DNA of 64,000 nt from Elysia crispata (taxonomy: Eukaryota > Mollusca > Gastropoda > Plakobranchidae): positions 62,001 to 126,000 of the forward strand of contig JAWDGP010003353.1 in NCBI GenBank assembly GCA_033675545.1, read 5' to 3'. Positions 13,901 through 26,960 of this stretch are shown piece by piece. Numbering within the stretch: the stretch's first letter is position 1; every line of letters starts with the position of its first letter. The translations under genes and the position numbers were made by a program. Under the pieces are notes generated by a model. It was not told where the DNA came from, searched no databases, and saw only the letters and a list, made by a program, of their open reading frames with translations.

Positions 13901-16900
13901 GGAGAACCAGTTTGATGTGCGCTCCAGATTGATGGAGAACCAGTTTGATGTGCGCTCCAGATTGATGGAGAACCAGTTTGATGTGCGCTCCAGATTGATA
14001 TAGAACTAGTTTGATGTGCGCTCCAGATTGATGGAGAACCAGTTTGATGTGCGCTCCAGATTGATATAGAACTAGTTTGATGTGCGCTCCAGATTGATGG
14101 AGAACCAGTTTGATGTGCGCTCCAGATTGATGGAGAACCAGTTTGATGTGCGCTCCAGATTGATGGAGAACTAGTTTTATGTGCGCTCCAGATTGATGGA
14201 GAACCAGTTTGATGTGCGCTCCAGATTGATGGAGAACTAGTTTGATGTGCGCTCCAGATTGATGGAGAACCAGTTTGATGTGCGCTCCAGATTGATGGAG
14301 AACCAGTTTGATGTGCGCTCCAGATTGATGGAGAACTAGTTTGATGTGCGCTCCAGATTGATGGAGAACCAGTTTGATGTGCGCTCCAGATTGATGGAGA
14401 ACCAGTTTGATGTGCGCTCCAGATTGATATAGAACCAGTTTGATGTGCGCTCCAGATTGATATAGAACCAGTTTGATGTGCGCTCCAGATTGATGGAGAA
14501 CCAGTTTGATGTGCGCTCCAGACTGATAGAGAACCAGTTTGATGTGCGCTCCAGATTGATGGAGAACCAGTTTATGTGCGCTCTGAATTGCTGGAGAACA
14601 AGTTTGATGTGCGCTTTAGATTGATGGAGAACCAGTTTGATTTGCGCTCCAGATTTCTGGAGAACCAGTTTGTTGTGCACTCCAGATTGATGGAGAAACA
14701 GTTTGATGTTCACTCCAGATTGATGGAGAACCAGTTTGATGTGTGCTCCAGATTAATATAGAACTAGTTTGATGCGCGCTCCAGATTGATGGAGAACCAG
14801 TTTGATGTGCGCTCCAGATTGATAGAGAACCAGTTTGATGTGCGCTCCAGATTGATGGAGAACCAGTTTGATGTTCGCTCCAGATTGATGGAGAACCAGT
14901 TTGATGTGCGCTCCAGATTGATATAGAACTAGTTTGATGTGCGCTCCAGATTGATGGAGAACTAGTTTGATGTGCGCTCCAGATTGATGGAGAACCAGTT
15001 TGATGTGCGCTCCAGATTGATGTAGAACCAGTTTGATGTGCGCTCCAGATTGATGGAGAACCAGTTTGATGTGCGCTCCAGATTGATGGAGAACCAGTTT
15101 GATGTGCGCTCCAGATTGATAAAGAACCAGTTTGATGTGCGCTCCATATTGATGGAGAACCAGTTTGATGTGCGCTCCAGATTGATGGAGAACCAGTTTG
15201 ATGTGCGCTCCAGATTGATGGAGAACCAGTTTGATGTGCGCTCCAGATTGATGGAGAACCAGTTTGATGTGCGCTCCAGATTGATGGAGAACCAGTTTGA
15301 TGTGCGCTCCAGATTGATATAGAACCAGTTTGATGTGCGCTCCAGATTGATGGAGAACCAGTTTGATGTGCGCTCCAGATTGATGGAGAACCAGTTTGAT
15401 GTGCGCTCCAGATTGATGGAGAACCAGTTTGATGTGCGCTCCAGATTGATGGAGAACTAGTTTGATGTGCGCTCCAGATTGATGGAGAACCAGTTTGATG
15501 TGCGCTCCAGATTGATATAGAACCAGTTTGATGTGCGCTCCAGATTGATGGAGAACCAGTTTGATGTGCGCTCCAGATTGATGGAGAACCAGTTTGATGT
15601 GCGCTCCAGATTGATGGAGAACCAGTTTGATGTGCGCTCCAGATTGATGGAGAACCAGTTTGATGTGTGCTCCAGATTGATGGAGAACCAGTTTGATGTG
15701 CGCTCCAGATTGATGGAGAACCAGTTTGATGTGCGCTCCATATTGATGGAGAACCAGTTTGATGTGCGCTCCAGATTGATGGAGAACCAGTTTGATGTGC
15801 GCTCCAGATTGATGGAGAACCAGTTTGATGTGCGCTCCAGATTGATGGAGAACCAGTTTGATGTGCGCTCCAGATTGATGGAGAACCAGTTTGATGTGCG
15901 CTCCAGATTGATGGAGAACCAGTTTGATGTGCGCTCCAGATTGATGGAGAAGAAGATTGATGTGCACTCCGGATTAATGGAGAACCAGTTTAATGTGCGC
16001 TCCAGATTGATATAGAACCAGTTTGATGTGCGCTCCAGATTGATGGAGAACCAGTTTGATGTGCGCTCCAGATTGATGGAGAACCAGTTTGATGTGCGCT
16101 CCAGATTGATGGAGAACCAGTTTGATGTGCGCTCCAGATTGATATAGAACCAGTTTGATGTGCGCTCCGAATTGATGGAGAACCAGTTTAATGTACGCCC
16201 CAAATTGATATAGAACCAGTTTGATGTGCGCTCCAGATTGATGGAGAACCAGTTTGATGTGCGCTCCAGATTGATGGAGAACCAGTTTGATGTGCGCTCC
16301 AGATTGATGGAGAACTAGTTTGATGTGCGCTCCAGATTGATGGAGAACCAGTTTGATGTGCGCTCCAGATTGATATAGAACCAGTTTGATGTGCGCTCCA
16401 GATTGATATAGAACCAGTTTGATGTGCGCTCCAGATTGATGGAGAACCAGTTTGATGTGCGCTCCAGATTGATGGAGAACCAGTTTGATGTGCGCTCCAG
16501 ATTGATGGAGAACCAGTTTGATGTGCGCTCCAGATTGATGGAGAACCAGTTTGATGTGCGCTCCAGATTGATGGAGAACCAGTTTGATGTGCGCTCCAGA
16601 TTGATATAGAACCAGTTTGATGTGCGCTCCAGATTGATGGAGAACCAGTTTGATGTGCGCTCCAGATTGATGGAGAACCAGTTTGATGTGCGCTCCAGAT
16701 TGATGGAGAACCAGTTTGATGTGCGCTCCAGATTGATGGAGAACCAGTTTGATGTGCGCTCCAGATTGATGGAGAACCAGTTTGATGTGCGCTCCAGATT
16801 GATGGAGAACCAGTTTGATGTGCGCTCCAGATTGATGGAGAACCAGTTTGATGTGCGCTCCAGATTGATGGAGAACCAGTTTGATGTGCGCTCCAGATTG

Positions 16901-19296
16901 ATGGAGAACCAGTTTGATGTGCGCTCCAGATTGATATAGAACTAGTTTGATGTGCGCTCCAGATTGATGGAGAACTAGTTTGATGTGCGCTCCAGATTGA
17001 TAGAGAACCAGTTTGATGTGCACTCCAGATTGATGGAGAACCAGTTTGATGTGCGCTCCAGATTGATGGAGAACCAGTTTGATGTGCGCTCCAGATTGAT
17101 GGAGAACTAGTTTGATGTGCGCTCCAGATTGATGGAGAACCAGTTTGATGTGCGCTCCAGATTGATGGAGAACTAGTTTGATGTGCGCTCCAGATTGATG
17201 GAGAACCAGTTTGATGTGCGCTCCAGATTGATGGAGAACCAGTTTGATGTGCGCTCCAGATTGATGTAGAACCAGTTTGATGTGCGCTCCAGATTGATGG
17301 AGAACCAGTTTGATGTGCGCTCCAGATTGATGGAGAACCAGTTTGATGTGCGCTCCAGATTGATGGAGAACCAGTTTGATGTGCGCTCCAGATTGATATA
17401 GAACCAGTTTGATGTGCGCTCCAGATTGATGGAGAACCAGTTTGATGTGCGCTCCAGATTGATGGAGAACTAGTTTGATGTGCGCTCCAGAATTGATGGA
17501 GAAATCAGTTTGATGTGCGCTCCAGATTGATGGAGAACCAGTTTGATGTGCAGCTCCAGAAGAATGTTGGGAGCACTAGTTTGATGTGCGCTCCAGATTG
17601 ATGGAGAACCAGTTTGATGTGCGCTCCAGATTGATGGAGAACCAGTTTGATGTGCGCTCCAGATTGATGGAGAACTAGTTTGATGTGCGCTCCAGATTGA
17701 TGGAGAACTAGTTTGATGTGCGCTCCAGATTGATATAGAACCAGTTTGATGTGCGCTCCAGATTGATGGAGAACCAGTTTGATGTGCGCTCCAGATTGAT
17801 GGAGAACCAGTTTGATGTGCGCTCCAGATTGATGGAGAACCAGTTTGATGTGCGCTCCAGATTGATATAGAACCAGTTTGATGTGCGCTCCAGATTGATG
17901 GAGAACCAGTTTGATGTGCGCTCCAGATTGATGGAGAACCAGTTTGATGTGCGCTCCAGATTGATGGAGAACCAGTTTGATGTGCGCTCCAGATTGATGG
18001 AGAACCAGTTTGATGTGAGCTTTAGATTAATGGAGAACTAGTTTGATGTGCGCTCCAGATTGATATTGAACTAGTTTGATGTGCGCTCGAGATTAATGGA
18101 GAACTAGTTTCATGTGCGCTCCAGATTGATATAGAACCAGTTTGATGTGCGCTCCAGATTGATGGAGAACCAGTTTGATGTGCGCTCCAGATTGATGGAG
18201 AACCAGTTTGATGTGCGCTCCAGATTGATGGAGAACCAGTTTGATGTGCGCTCCAGATTGATGGAGAACCAGTTTGATGTGCGCTCCAGATTGATGGAGA
18301 ACCAGTTTGATGTGCGCTCCAGATTGATATAGAACCAGTTTGATGTGCGCTCCAGATTGATGGAGAACCAGTTTGATGTGCGCTCCAGATTGATGGAGAA
18401 CCAGTTTGATGTGCGCTCCAGATTGATGGAGAACCAGTTTGATGTGCGCTCCAGATTGATGGAGAACCAGTTTGATGTGCGCTCCAGATTGATGGAGAAC
18501 CAGTTTGATGTGCGCTCCAGATTGATGGAGAACCAGTTTGATGTGCGCTCCAGATTGATGGAGAACTAGTTTGATGTGCGCTCCAGATTGATGGAGAACC
18601 AGTTTGATGTGCGCTCCAGATTGATGGAGAACCAGTTTGATGTGCGCTCCAGATTGATGGAGAACCAGTTTGATGTGCGCTCCAGATTGATATAGAACCA
18701 GTTTGATGTGCGCTCCAGATTGATGGAGAACCAGTTTGATGTGCGCTCCAGATTGATGGAGAACCAGTTTGATGTGCGCTCCAGATTGATGGAGAACCAG
18801 TTTGATGTGCGCTCCAGATTGATGGAGAACCAGTTTGATGTGCGCTCCAGATTGATGGAGAACCAGTTTGATGTGCGCTCCAGATTGATATAGAACCAGT
18901 TTGATGTGCGCTCCAGATTGATATAGAACCAGTTTGATGTGCGCTCCAGATTGATGGAGAACTAGTTTGATGTGCGCTCCAGATTGATGGAAAACCAGTT
19001 TGATGTGCGTTCCAGATTGATGGAGAACAAGTTTGATGTGCACTCCGGATTGATGGAGAACTAGTTTGATGTGCGCTCCAGATTGATAGAGAACCAGTTT
19101 GATGTGCGCTCCAGATTGATTTAGAAGAAGTTTGATGTGCGCTCCGGATTGATGGATAACTAGTTTGATGTGCGCTCAAGATTGATGGAGAACCAGTTTG
19201 ATGTGCGCTCCAGATTCATAGAGAACGAGTTTGATGTGCGCTCCAGATTGATATAGAACCACTATGGATTGAGAACTAGTTTGATGTGCGCTCCAG

Positions 19297-19880
19297 ATTG
19301 ATCGAGAACGAGTTTAATGTGCGCTCCAGATTGATGGAGAACCAATTTGATTTGCGCTCCAGATTGATGGAGAACAAGTTTGATGTGCGCACCAGATTGA
19401 TGGAGAACCAGTTTGATGTGAGCTCCAGATTGATGGAGAACTAGTTTGATGTGCACTCCAGATTGATGGAGAACCAGTTTGATGTGCGCTCCAGACTGAT
19501 GGAGAAAGAGTTTGAAGTGCGCTCCAGATTGATATAGAACCAGTTTGATGTGCGCTCAAGATTGATATAGAACCAGTTTCTTGTGCGCTCCAAATTGATT
19601 CTGAACCAGTTTGATGTGCGCTCCAGATTGATGGAGAACCAGTTTGATGTGCGCTCCAGATTGATGGAGAACCAGTTTGATGTGCGCTCCATATTGCTGG
19701 AGAACCAGTTTGATGTGCGCTTTAGATTGATGGAGAACCAGTTTGATTTGCGCTCCAGATTGCTGGAGAACCAGTTTAATGTGCGCTCAAGATTGATGGA
19801 GAACCAGTTTGATGTTCGCTCCAGATTGATGGAGAACCAGTTTGATGTGTGCTCCAGATTGATATAGAACTAGTTTCATG
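19297..19880. repeat. Segmental duplicate A1 inside the satellite
   Basis: A run of distinctive monomers: GATCGAGAACGAG, a unit with CGCACCAG, a unit with GAGAAAGAGTTTG, one with CCAAATTGATTCTG, then TATTGCTGGAG, CGCTTTAG and GTGTGCTCC. The same order recurs from 21178 and in part from about 26150. The offset between the GATCGAG markers at 19297 and 21178 is 1881 bp, exactly 57 monomers, which supports duplication by unequal exchange in register. Confidence 0.8.
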
Positions 19881-21177
19881 TGCGCTCCAGATTGATTGAG
19901 AACTAGTTTGATGTGCGCTCCAGATTGATAGAGAACGAGTTTGATGTGGGCTCCAGATTGATAGAGAACCAGTTTGATGTGCGCTCCAGATTGATGGAGA
20001 ACCAGTTTGATGTGCGCTCCAGATTGATGGAGAACTAGTTTGATGTGCGCTCCAGATTGATGGAGAACCAGTTTGATGTGCGCTCCAGATTGATGGAGAA
20101 CCAGTTTGATGTGCGCTCCAGATTGATGGAGAACCAGTTTGATGTGCGCTCCAGATTGATGGAGAACCAGTTTGATGTGCGCTCCAGATTGATGGAGAAC
20201 CAGTTTGATGTGCGCTCCAGATTGATGGAGAACTAGTTTGATGTGCGCTCCAGATTGATATGGAACCAGTTTGATGTGCGCTCCAGATTGATGGAGAACC
20301 AGTTTGATGTGCGCTCCAGATTGATGGAGAACCAGTTTGATGTGCGCTCCAGATTGATGGAGAACCAGTTTGATGTGCGCTCCAGATTGATGGAGAACCA
20401 GTTTGATGTGCGCTCCAGATTGATGGAGAACCAGTTTGATGTGCGCTCCAGATTGATGGAGAACCAGTTTGATGTGCGCTCCAGATTGATGGAGAACCAG
20501 TTTGATGTGCGCTCCAGATTGATATAGAACCAGTTTGATGTGCGCTCCAGATTGATATAGAACCAGTTTGATGTGCGCTCCAGATTGATGGAGAACCAGT
20601 TTGATGTGCGCTCCAGATTGATGGAGAACCAGTTTGATGTGCGCTCCAGATTGATGGAGAACCAGTTTGATGTGCGCTCCAGATTGATGGAGAACCAGTT
20701 TGATGTGCGCTCCAGATTGATGGAGAACCAGTTTGATGTGCGCTCCAGATTGATGGAGAACCAGTTTGATGTGCGCTCCAGATTGATATAGAACTAGTTT
20801 GATGTGCGCTCCAGATTGATGGAGAACCAGTTTGATGTGCGCTCCAGATTGATGGAGAACCAGTTTGATGTGCGCTCCAGATTGATGGAGAACCAGTTTG
20901 ATGTGCGCTCCGTATTGCTGGAGCACGAGTTTGATGTGCGCTCCAGATTGATGGAGAACCAGTTTGATGTGCGCTCCAGATTGATATAGAACTAGTTTGA
21001 TGTGCGCACCAGATTGATGGAGAACTAGTTTGATGTGGGCTCCAGATTGATATAGAACCAGTTTGATGTGCGCTCCAGATTGATATAGAACCAGTTTCAT
21101 GTTCGCTCCAGAGTGATATAGAAACAGTTTGATGTGCGCTCTAGATTGCTGGAGAACTAGTTTGATGTGCGCTCCAG

Positions 21178-22960
21178 ATTGATCGAGAACGAGTTTGATG
21201 TGCGCTCCAGATTGATGGAGAACCAATTTGATTTGCGCTCCAGATTGATGGAGAACAAATTGATGTGCGCACGAAATTGATGGAGAACCAGTTTGATGTG
21301 AGCTCCAGATTGATGGAGAACTAGTTTGATGTGCACTCCAGATTGATGGAGAACCAGTTTGATGTGCGCTCCAGACTGATGGAGAAAGAGTTTGAAGTGC
21401 GCTCCAGATTGATATAGAACCAGTTTGATGTGCTCTCCTGATTAATATAGAACCAGTTTGATGTGCGCTCAAGATTGATATAGAACCAGTTTCTTGTGCG
21501 CTCCAAATTGATTCTGAACCAGTTTGATGTGCGCTCCAGATTGCTGGAGAACTAGTTTGATGTGCGCTCCAGATTGATGGAGAACAAGTTTAATGTGCGC
21601 TCCATATTGCTGGAGAACCAGTTTGATGTGCGCTTTAGATTGATGGAGAACCAGTTTGATTTGCGCTCCAGATTGCTGGAGAACCAGTTTAATGTGCGCT
21701 CAAGATTGATGGAGAACCAGTTTGATGTTCGCTCCAGATTGATGGAGAACCAGTTTGATGTGTGCTCCAGATTGATATAGAACTAGTTTGATGTGCGCTC
21801 CATATTGATGGAGAACTAGTTTGATGTGCGCTCCAGATTGATAGAGAACCAGTTGGACGTGCGCTCCAGATTGATCTAGAACCAGTTTGATGTGCGCTCC
21901 AGATTGATGGAGAACCGTTTGATGAGCGCTCCGGATTGATGGAGAACTAGTTTGATGTGCGCTCCAAATTGATGGAGAACCAGTTTGTTGTGCGCTCCAG
22001 ATTGCTGGAGAACCAGTTTGTTGTGCGCTCCATATTGAAGGAGAACAAATTTGATGTGCGTTCCAGATTGATGGAGAACCAGTTTGATGTGCGTTCCAGA
22101 TTGATGGAGAACCAATTTGATTTGCGCTTCATAGTGCTAGAGAACCAGTTTGATGTGCGCTCAAGACTGATATAGAACCAGTTTGATGTGCGCTCCAGAT
22201 TGATATAGAACCAGTTTGATGTCCGCTCCAGATTGATATAGAACCAGTATGATGTGCGCTCCAGATTGATATAGAACCAGTTTGATGTGCGCTCCAGATT
22301 TATGGAGAACCACTTTGATGTGCGCTCCAGATTGATGGAGAACCAGTTTGATGTGCGCTCCAGATTGATGGAGAACCAGTTTGATGTGCGCTCCAGATTG
22401 ATGGAGAACCAGTTTGATGTGCGCTCCATATTGCTGAAGCACCAGTTTGATGTGCGCTCCATATTGCTGGAGCACCAGTTTGATGTGCGCTCCAGATTGA
22501 TGGAGAACCAGTTTGATGTGCGCTCCAGATTGATGGAAAACCAGTTTGATTTGCGCTCCAGATTGATGGAGAACCAGTTTGATGTGCGCTCCAGATTGAT
22601 ATAGAACTAGTTTGATGTGCGCCTCAGATTGATGGAGAACCAGTTTGATGTGCGCTCCAGATTGATGGAGAACCTGTTTGATGTGCGCTCCAGTTTAATG
22701 GAGAACCAGTTTGATGTGCGCTCCAGATTGATGGAGAACCATTTTGATGTGCACTCCAGATTGACGGAGAACCAGTTTGATGTGCGCTCCAGATTGATGG
22801 AGAACCAGTTTGATGTGCGCTCCAGATTCATGGAGAACCAGTTTGATGTCGGCTCCAGATTGATATACAACTACTTTCATGTGTGCTCCAGATTGATGGA
22901 GAACCAGTTTGATGTGCGCTACAGATTGATATAGAACTAGTTTGATGTGCGCTCCAGATT
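21178..22960. repeat. Segmental duplicate A2 inside the satellite
   Basis: Repeats the A1 unit order with one extra unit (GTGCTCTCCTGATTAATAT) and a one-base deletion, so the CCAAATTGATTCTG marker lies 1913 bp after its A1 copy. It continues into a second distinctive series: ACCGTTTGATGAGC, two GTTGTGCGC units, CCATATTGAAGG and TTTATGGAGAACCAC. That series is found again in A3. Confidence 0.8.
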
Positions 22961-25900
22961 GATGGAGAACCAGTTTTATGTACGCTCCAGATTGATGTAG
23001 AACCAGTTTGATGTGCGCTCCAGATTGATGGAGAACCAGTTTGATGTGCGCTCCAGATTGATGGAGAACCAGTTTGATGTGCGCTCCATATTGCTGGAGC
23101 ACCAGTTTGATGTGCGCTCCATATTGCTGGAGAACCAGTTTGATGTGCGCTCCAGATTAATGGAGAACCAGTTTGATGTGCGCTCAAGATTGATGGAGAA
23201 CCAGTTTCTTGTGCGCTCCAGATTGATGGAGAACAAGTTTGATGTGCGCTCCAGATTGATATAGAACTAGTTTGATGTGCGCTCCAGATTGATGGAGAAC
23301 CAGTTTCTTGTGCGCTCCAGATTGATATAGAACCAGTTTGATGTGCGCTCCAGATTGATGGAGAACCAGTTTGATGTGCGCTCCAGATTGATGGAGAACC
23401 AGTTTGATGTGCGCTCCAGATTGATGGAGAACCAGTTTGATGTGCGCTCCAGATTGATGGAGAACCAGTTTGATGTGCGCTCCAGATTGATGGAGAACCA
23501 GTTTGATGTGCGCTCCAGATTGATATAGAACTAGTTTGATGTGCGCTCCAGATTGATGGAGAACCAGTTTGATGTGCGCTCCAGATTGATGGAGAACTAG
23601 TTTGATGTGCGCTCCAGATTGATGGAGAACCAGTTTGATGTGCGCTCCAGATTGATGGAGAACTAGTTTGATGTGCGCTCCAGATTGATGGAGAACTAGT
23701 TTGATGTGCGCTCCAGATTGATGGAGAACCAGTTTGATGTGCGCTCCAGATTGATGGAGAACCAGTTTGATGTGCGCTCCAGATTGATGGAGAACCAGTT
23801 TGATGTGCGCTCCAGATTGATATAGAACCAGTTTGATGTGCGCTCCAGATTGATGGAGAACCAGTTTGATGTGCGCTCCAGATTGATGGAGAACCAGTTT
23901 GATGTGCGCTCCAGATTGATGGAGAACCAGTTTGATGTGCGCTCCAGATTGATGGAGAAACAGTTTGATGTGCGCTCCAGATTGATGGAGAACCAGTTTG
24001 ATGTGCGCTCCAGATTGATGGAGAACCAGTTTGATGTGCGCTCCAGATTGATGGAGAACCAGTTTGATGTGCGCTCCAGATTGATGGAGAACCAGTTTGA
24101 TGTGCGCTCCAGATTGATGGAGAACCAGTTTGATGTGCGCTCCAGATTGATGGAGAACCAGTTTGATGTGCGCTCCAGATTGATGGAGAACCAGTTTGAT
24201 GTGCGCTCCAGATTGATATAGAACCAGTTTGATGTGCGCTCCAGATTGATGGAGAACCAGTTTGATGTGCGCTCCAGATTGATGGAGAACCAGTTTGATG
24301 TGCGCTCCAGATTGATGGAGAACCAGTTTGATGTGCGCTCCAGATTGATGGAGAACCAGTTTGATGTGCGCTCCAGATTGATGGAGAACCAGTTTCTTGT
24401 GCGCTCCAGATTGATATAGAACCAGTTTGATGTGCGCTCCAGATTGATGGAAAACCAGTTTGATGTGCGCTCCAGATTGATGGAGAACCAGTTTGATGTG
24501 CGCTCCAGATTGATGGAGAACCAGTTTGATGTGCGCTCCAGATTGATGGAGAACCAGTTTGATGTGCGCTCCAGATTGATGGAGAACCAGTTTGATGTGC
24601 GCTCCAGATTGATGGAGAACCAGTTTGATGTGCGCTCCAGATTGATGGAGAACCAGTTTGATGTGCGCTCCAGATTGATGGAGAACCAGTTTGATGTGCG
24701 CTCCAGATTGATGGAGAACCAGTTTGATGTGCGCTCCAGATTGATGGAGAACCAGTTTGATGTGCGCTCCAGATTGATGGAGAACCAGTTTGATGTGCGC
24801 TCCAGATTGATGGAGAACCAGTTTGATGTGCGCTCCAGATTGATGGAGAACCAGTTTGATGTGCGCTCCAGATTGATGGAGAACCAGTTTGATGTGCGCT
24901 CCAGATTGATGGAGAACCAGTTTGATGTGCGCTCCAGATTGATGGAGAACCAGTTTGATGTGCGCTCCAGATTGATGGAGAACCAGTTTGATGTGCGCTC
25001 CAGATTGATGGAGAACCAGTTTGATGTGCGCTCCAGATTGATGGAGAACCAGTTTGATGTGCGCTCCAGATTGATGGAGAACCAGTTTGATGTGCGCTCC
25101 AGATTGATGGAGAACTAGTTTGATGTGCGCTCCAGATTGATGGAGAACCAGTTTGATGTGCGCTCCAGATTGATGGAGAACCAGTTTGATGTGCGCTCCA
25201 GATTGATGGAGAACCAGTTTGATGTGCGCTCCAGATTGATGGAGAACCAGTTTGATGTGCGCTCCAGATTGATGGAGAACCTGTTTGATGTGCGCTCCAG
25301 TTTGATGGAGAACCAGTTTGATGTGCGCTCCAGATTGATGGAGAACCATTTTGATGTGCATTTCAGATTGATGGAGAACCAGTTTGATGTGCGCTCCAGA
25401 TTGATATAGAACTAGTTTCATGTGTGCTCCAGATTGATGGAGAACCAGTTTGATGTGCGCTCCAGATTGATGGAGAACCTGTTTGATGTGCGCTCCAGAT
25501 TGATGGAGAACCAGTTTGATGTGCGCTCCAGATTGATGGAGAACCAGTTTGATGTGCGCTCCAGATTGATGGAGAACCAGTTTGATGTGCGCTCCAGATT
25601 GATGGAGAACCAGTTTGATGTGCGCTCCAGATTGATGGAGAACCAGTTTGATGTGCGCTCCAGATTGATGGAGAACCAGTTTGATGTGCGCTCCAGATTG
25701 ATGGAGAACCAGTTTGATGTGCGCTCCAGATTGATGGAGAACCAGTTTGATGTGCGCTCCAGATTGATATAGAACTAGTTTGATGTGCGCTCCAGATTGA
25801 TGGAGAACCAGTTTGATGTGCGCTCCAGATTGATATAGAACTAGTTTGATGTGCGCTCCAGATTGATGGAGAACCAGTTTGATGTGCGCTCCAGATTGAT

Positions 25901-26149
25901 GGAGAACCAGTTTGATGTGCGCTCCAGATTGATGGAGAACCAGTTTGATGTGCGCTCCAGATTGATGGAGAACCAGTTTGATGTGCGCTCCAGATTGATG
26001 GAGAACTAGTTTGATGTGCGCTCCAGATTGATGGAGAACCAGTTTGATGTGCGCTCCAGATTGATGGAGAACAAGTTTGATGTGCGCTCCAGATTGATAT
26101 AGAACCAGTTTGATGTGCGCTCCAGATTGATATAGAACCAGTTTGATGT

Positions 26150-26960
26150 GCGCTCAAGATTGATATAGAACCAGTTTCTTGTGCGCTCCAAATTGATTCT
26201 GAACCAGTTTGATGTGCGCTCCAGATTGCTGGAGAACTAGTTTGATGTGCGCTCCAGATTGATGGAGAACAAGTTTAATGTGCTTTTCATATTGCTGGAG
26301 AACCAGTTTGATGTGCGCTTTAGATTGATGGAGAACCAGTTTGATTTGCGCTCCAGATTGCTGGAGAACCAGTTTAATGTGCGCTCAAGTTTGATGGAGA
26401 ACCAGTTTGATGTTCGCTCCAGATTGATGGAGAACCAGTTTGATGTGTGCTCCAGATTGATATAGATCTAGTTTGATGTGCGCTCCATATTGATGGAGAA
26501 CTAGTTTGATGTGCGCTCCAGATTGATAGAGAACCAGTTTGATGTGCGCTCCAGATTGATGGAGAACCGTTTGATGAGCGCTCCGGATTGATGGAGAACT
26601 AGTTTGATGTGCGGTCCAAATTGATGGAGAACCAGTTTGTTGTGCGCTCCAGATTGCTGGAGAACCAGTTTGTTGTGCGCTCCATATTGAAGGAGAACAA
26701 GTTTGATGTGCGTTCCAGATTGATGGAGAACCAGTTTGATGTGCGTTCCAGATTGATGGAGAACCAATTTGATTTGTGCTCAAGACTGATATAGAACCAG
26801 TTTGATGTGCGCTCCAGATTGATATAGAACCAGTTTGATGTGCGCTCCAGATTGATATAGAACCAGTATGATGTGCGCTCCAGATTGATATAGAACCAGT
26901 TTGATGTGCGCTCCAGATTTATGGAGAACCACTTTGATGTGCGCTCCAGATTGATGGAGA
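26150..26960. repeat. Segmental duplicate A3 inside the satellite
   Basis: Matches A2 unit by unit at an offset of 4685 bp at the CCAAATTGATTCTG marker (142 monomers minus one base). The offset falls to about 4652 bp further on because one unit is missing. It ends with the same TTTATGGAGAACCAC unit as A2. The same marker also occurs once in the left flank at 7719. Confidence 0.78.

Noticed and set aside
23184-25421. 745-codon minus-strand open frame in the satellite, and the many similar frames
   Set aside because: All are translations of the 33-bp monomer. Other frames are equally open, breaks follow indels, and there is no start, splice or flanking gene structure.
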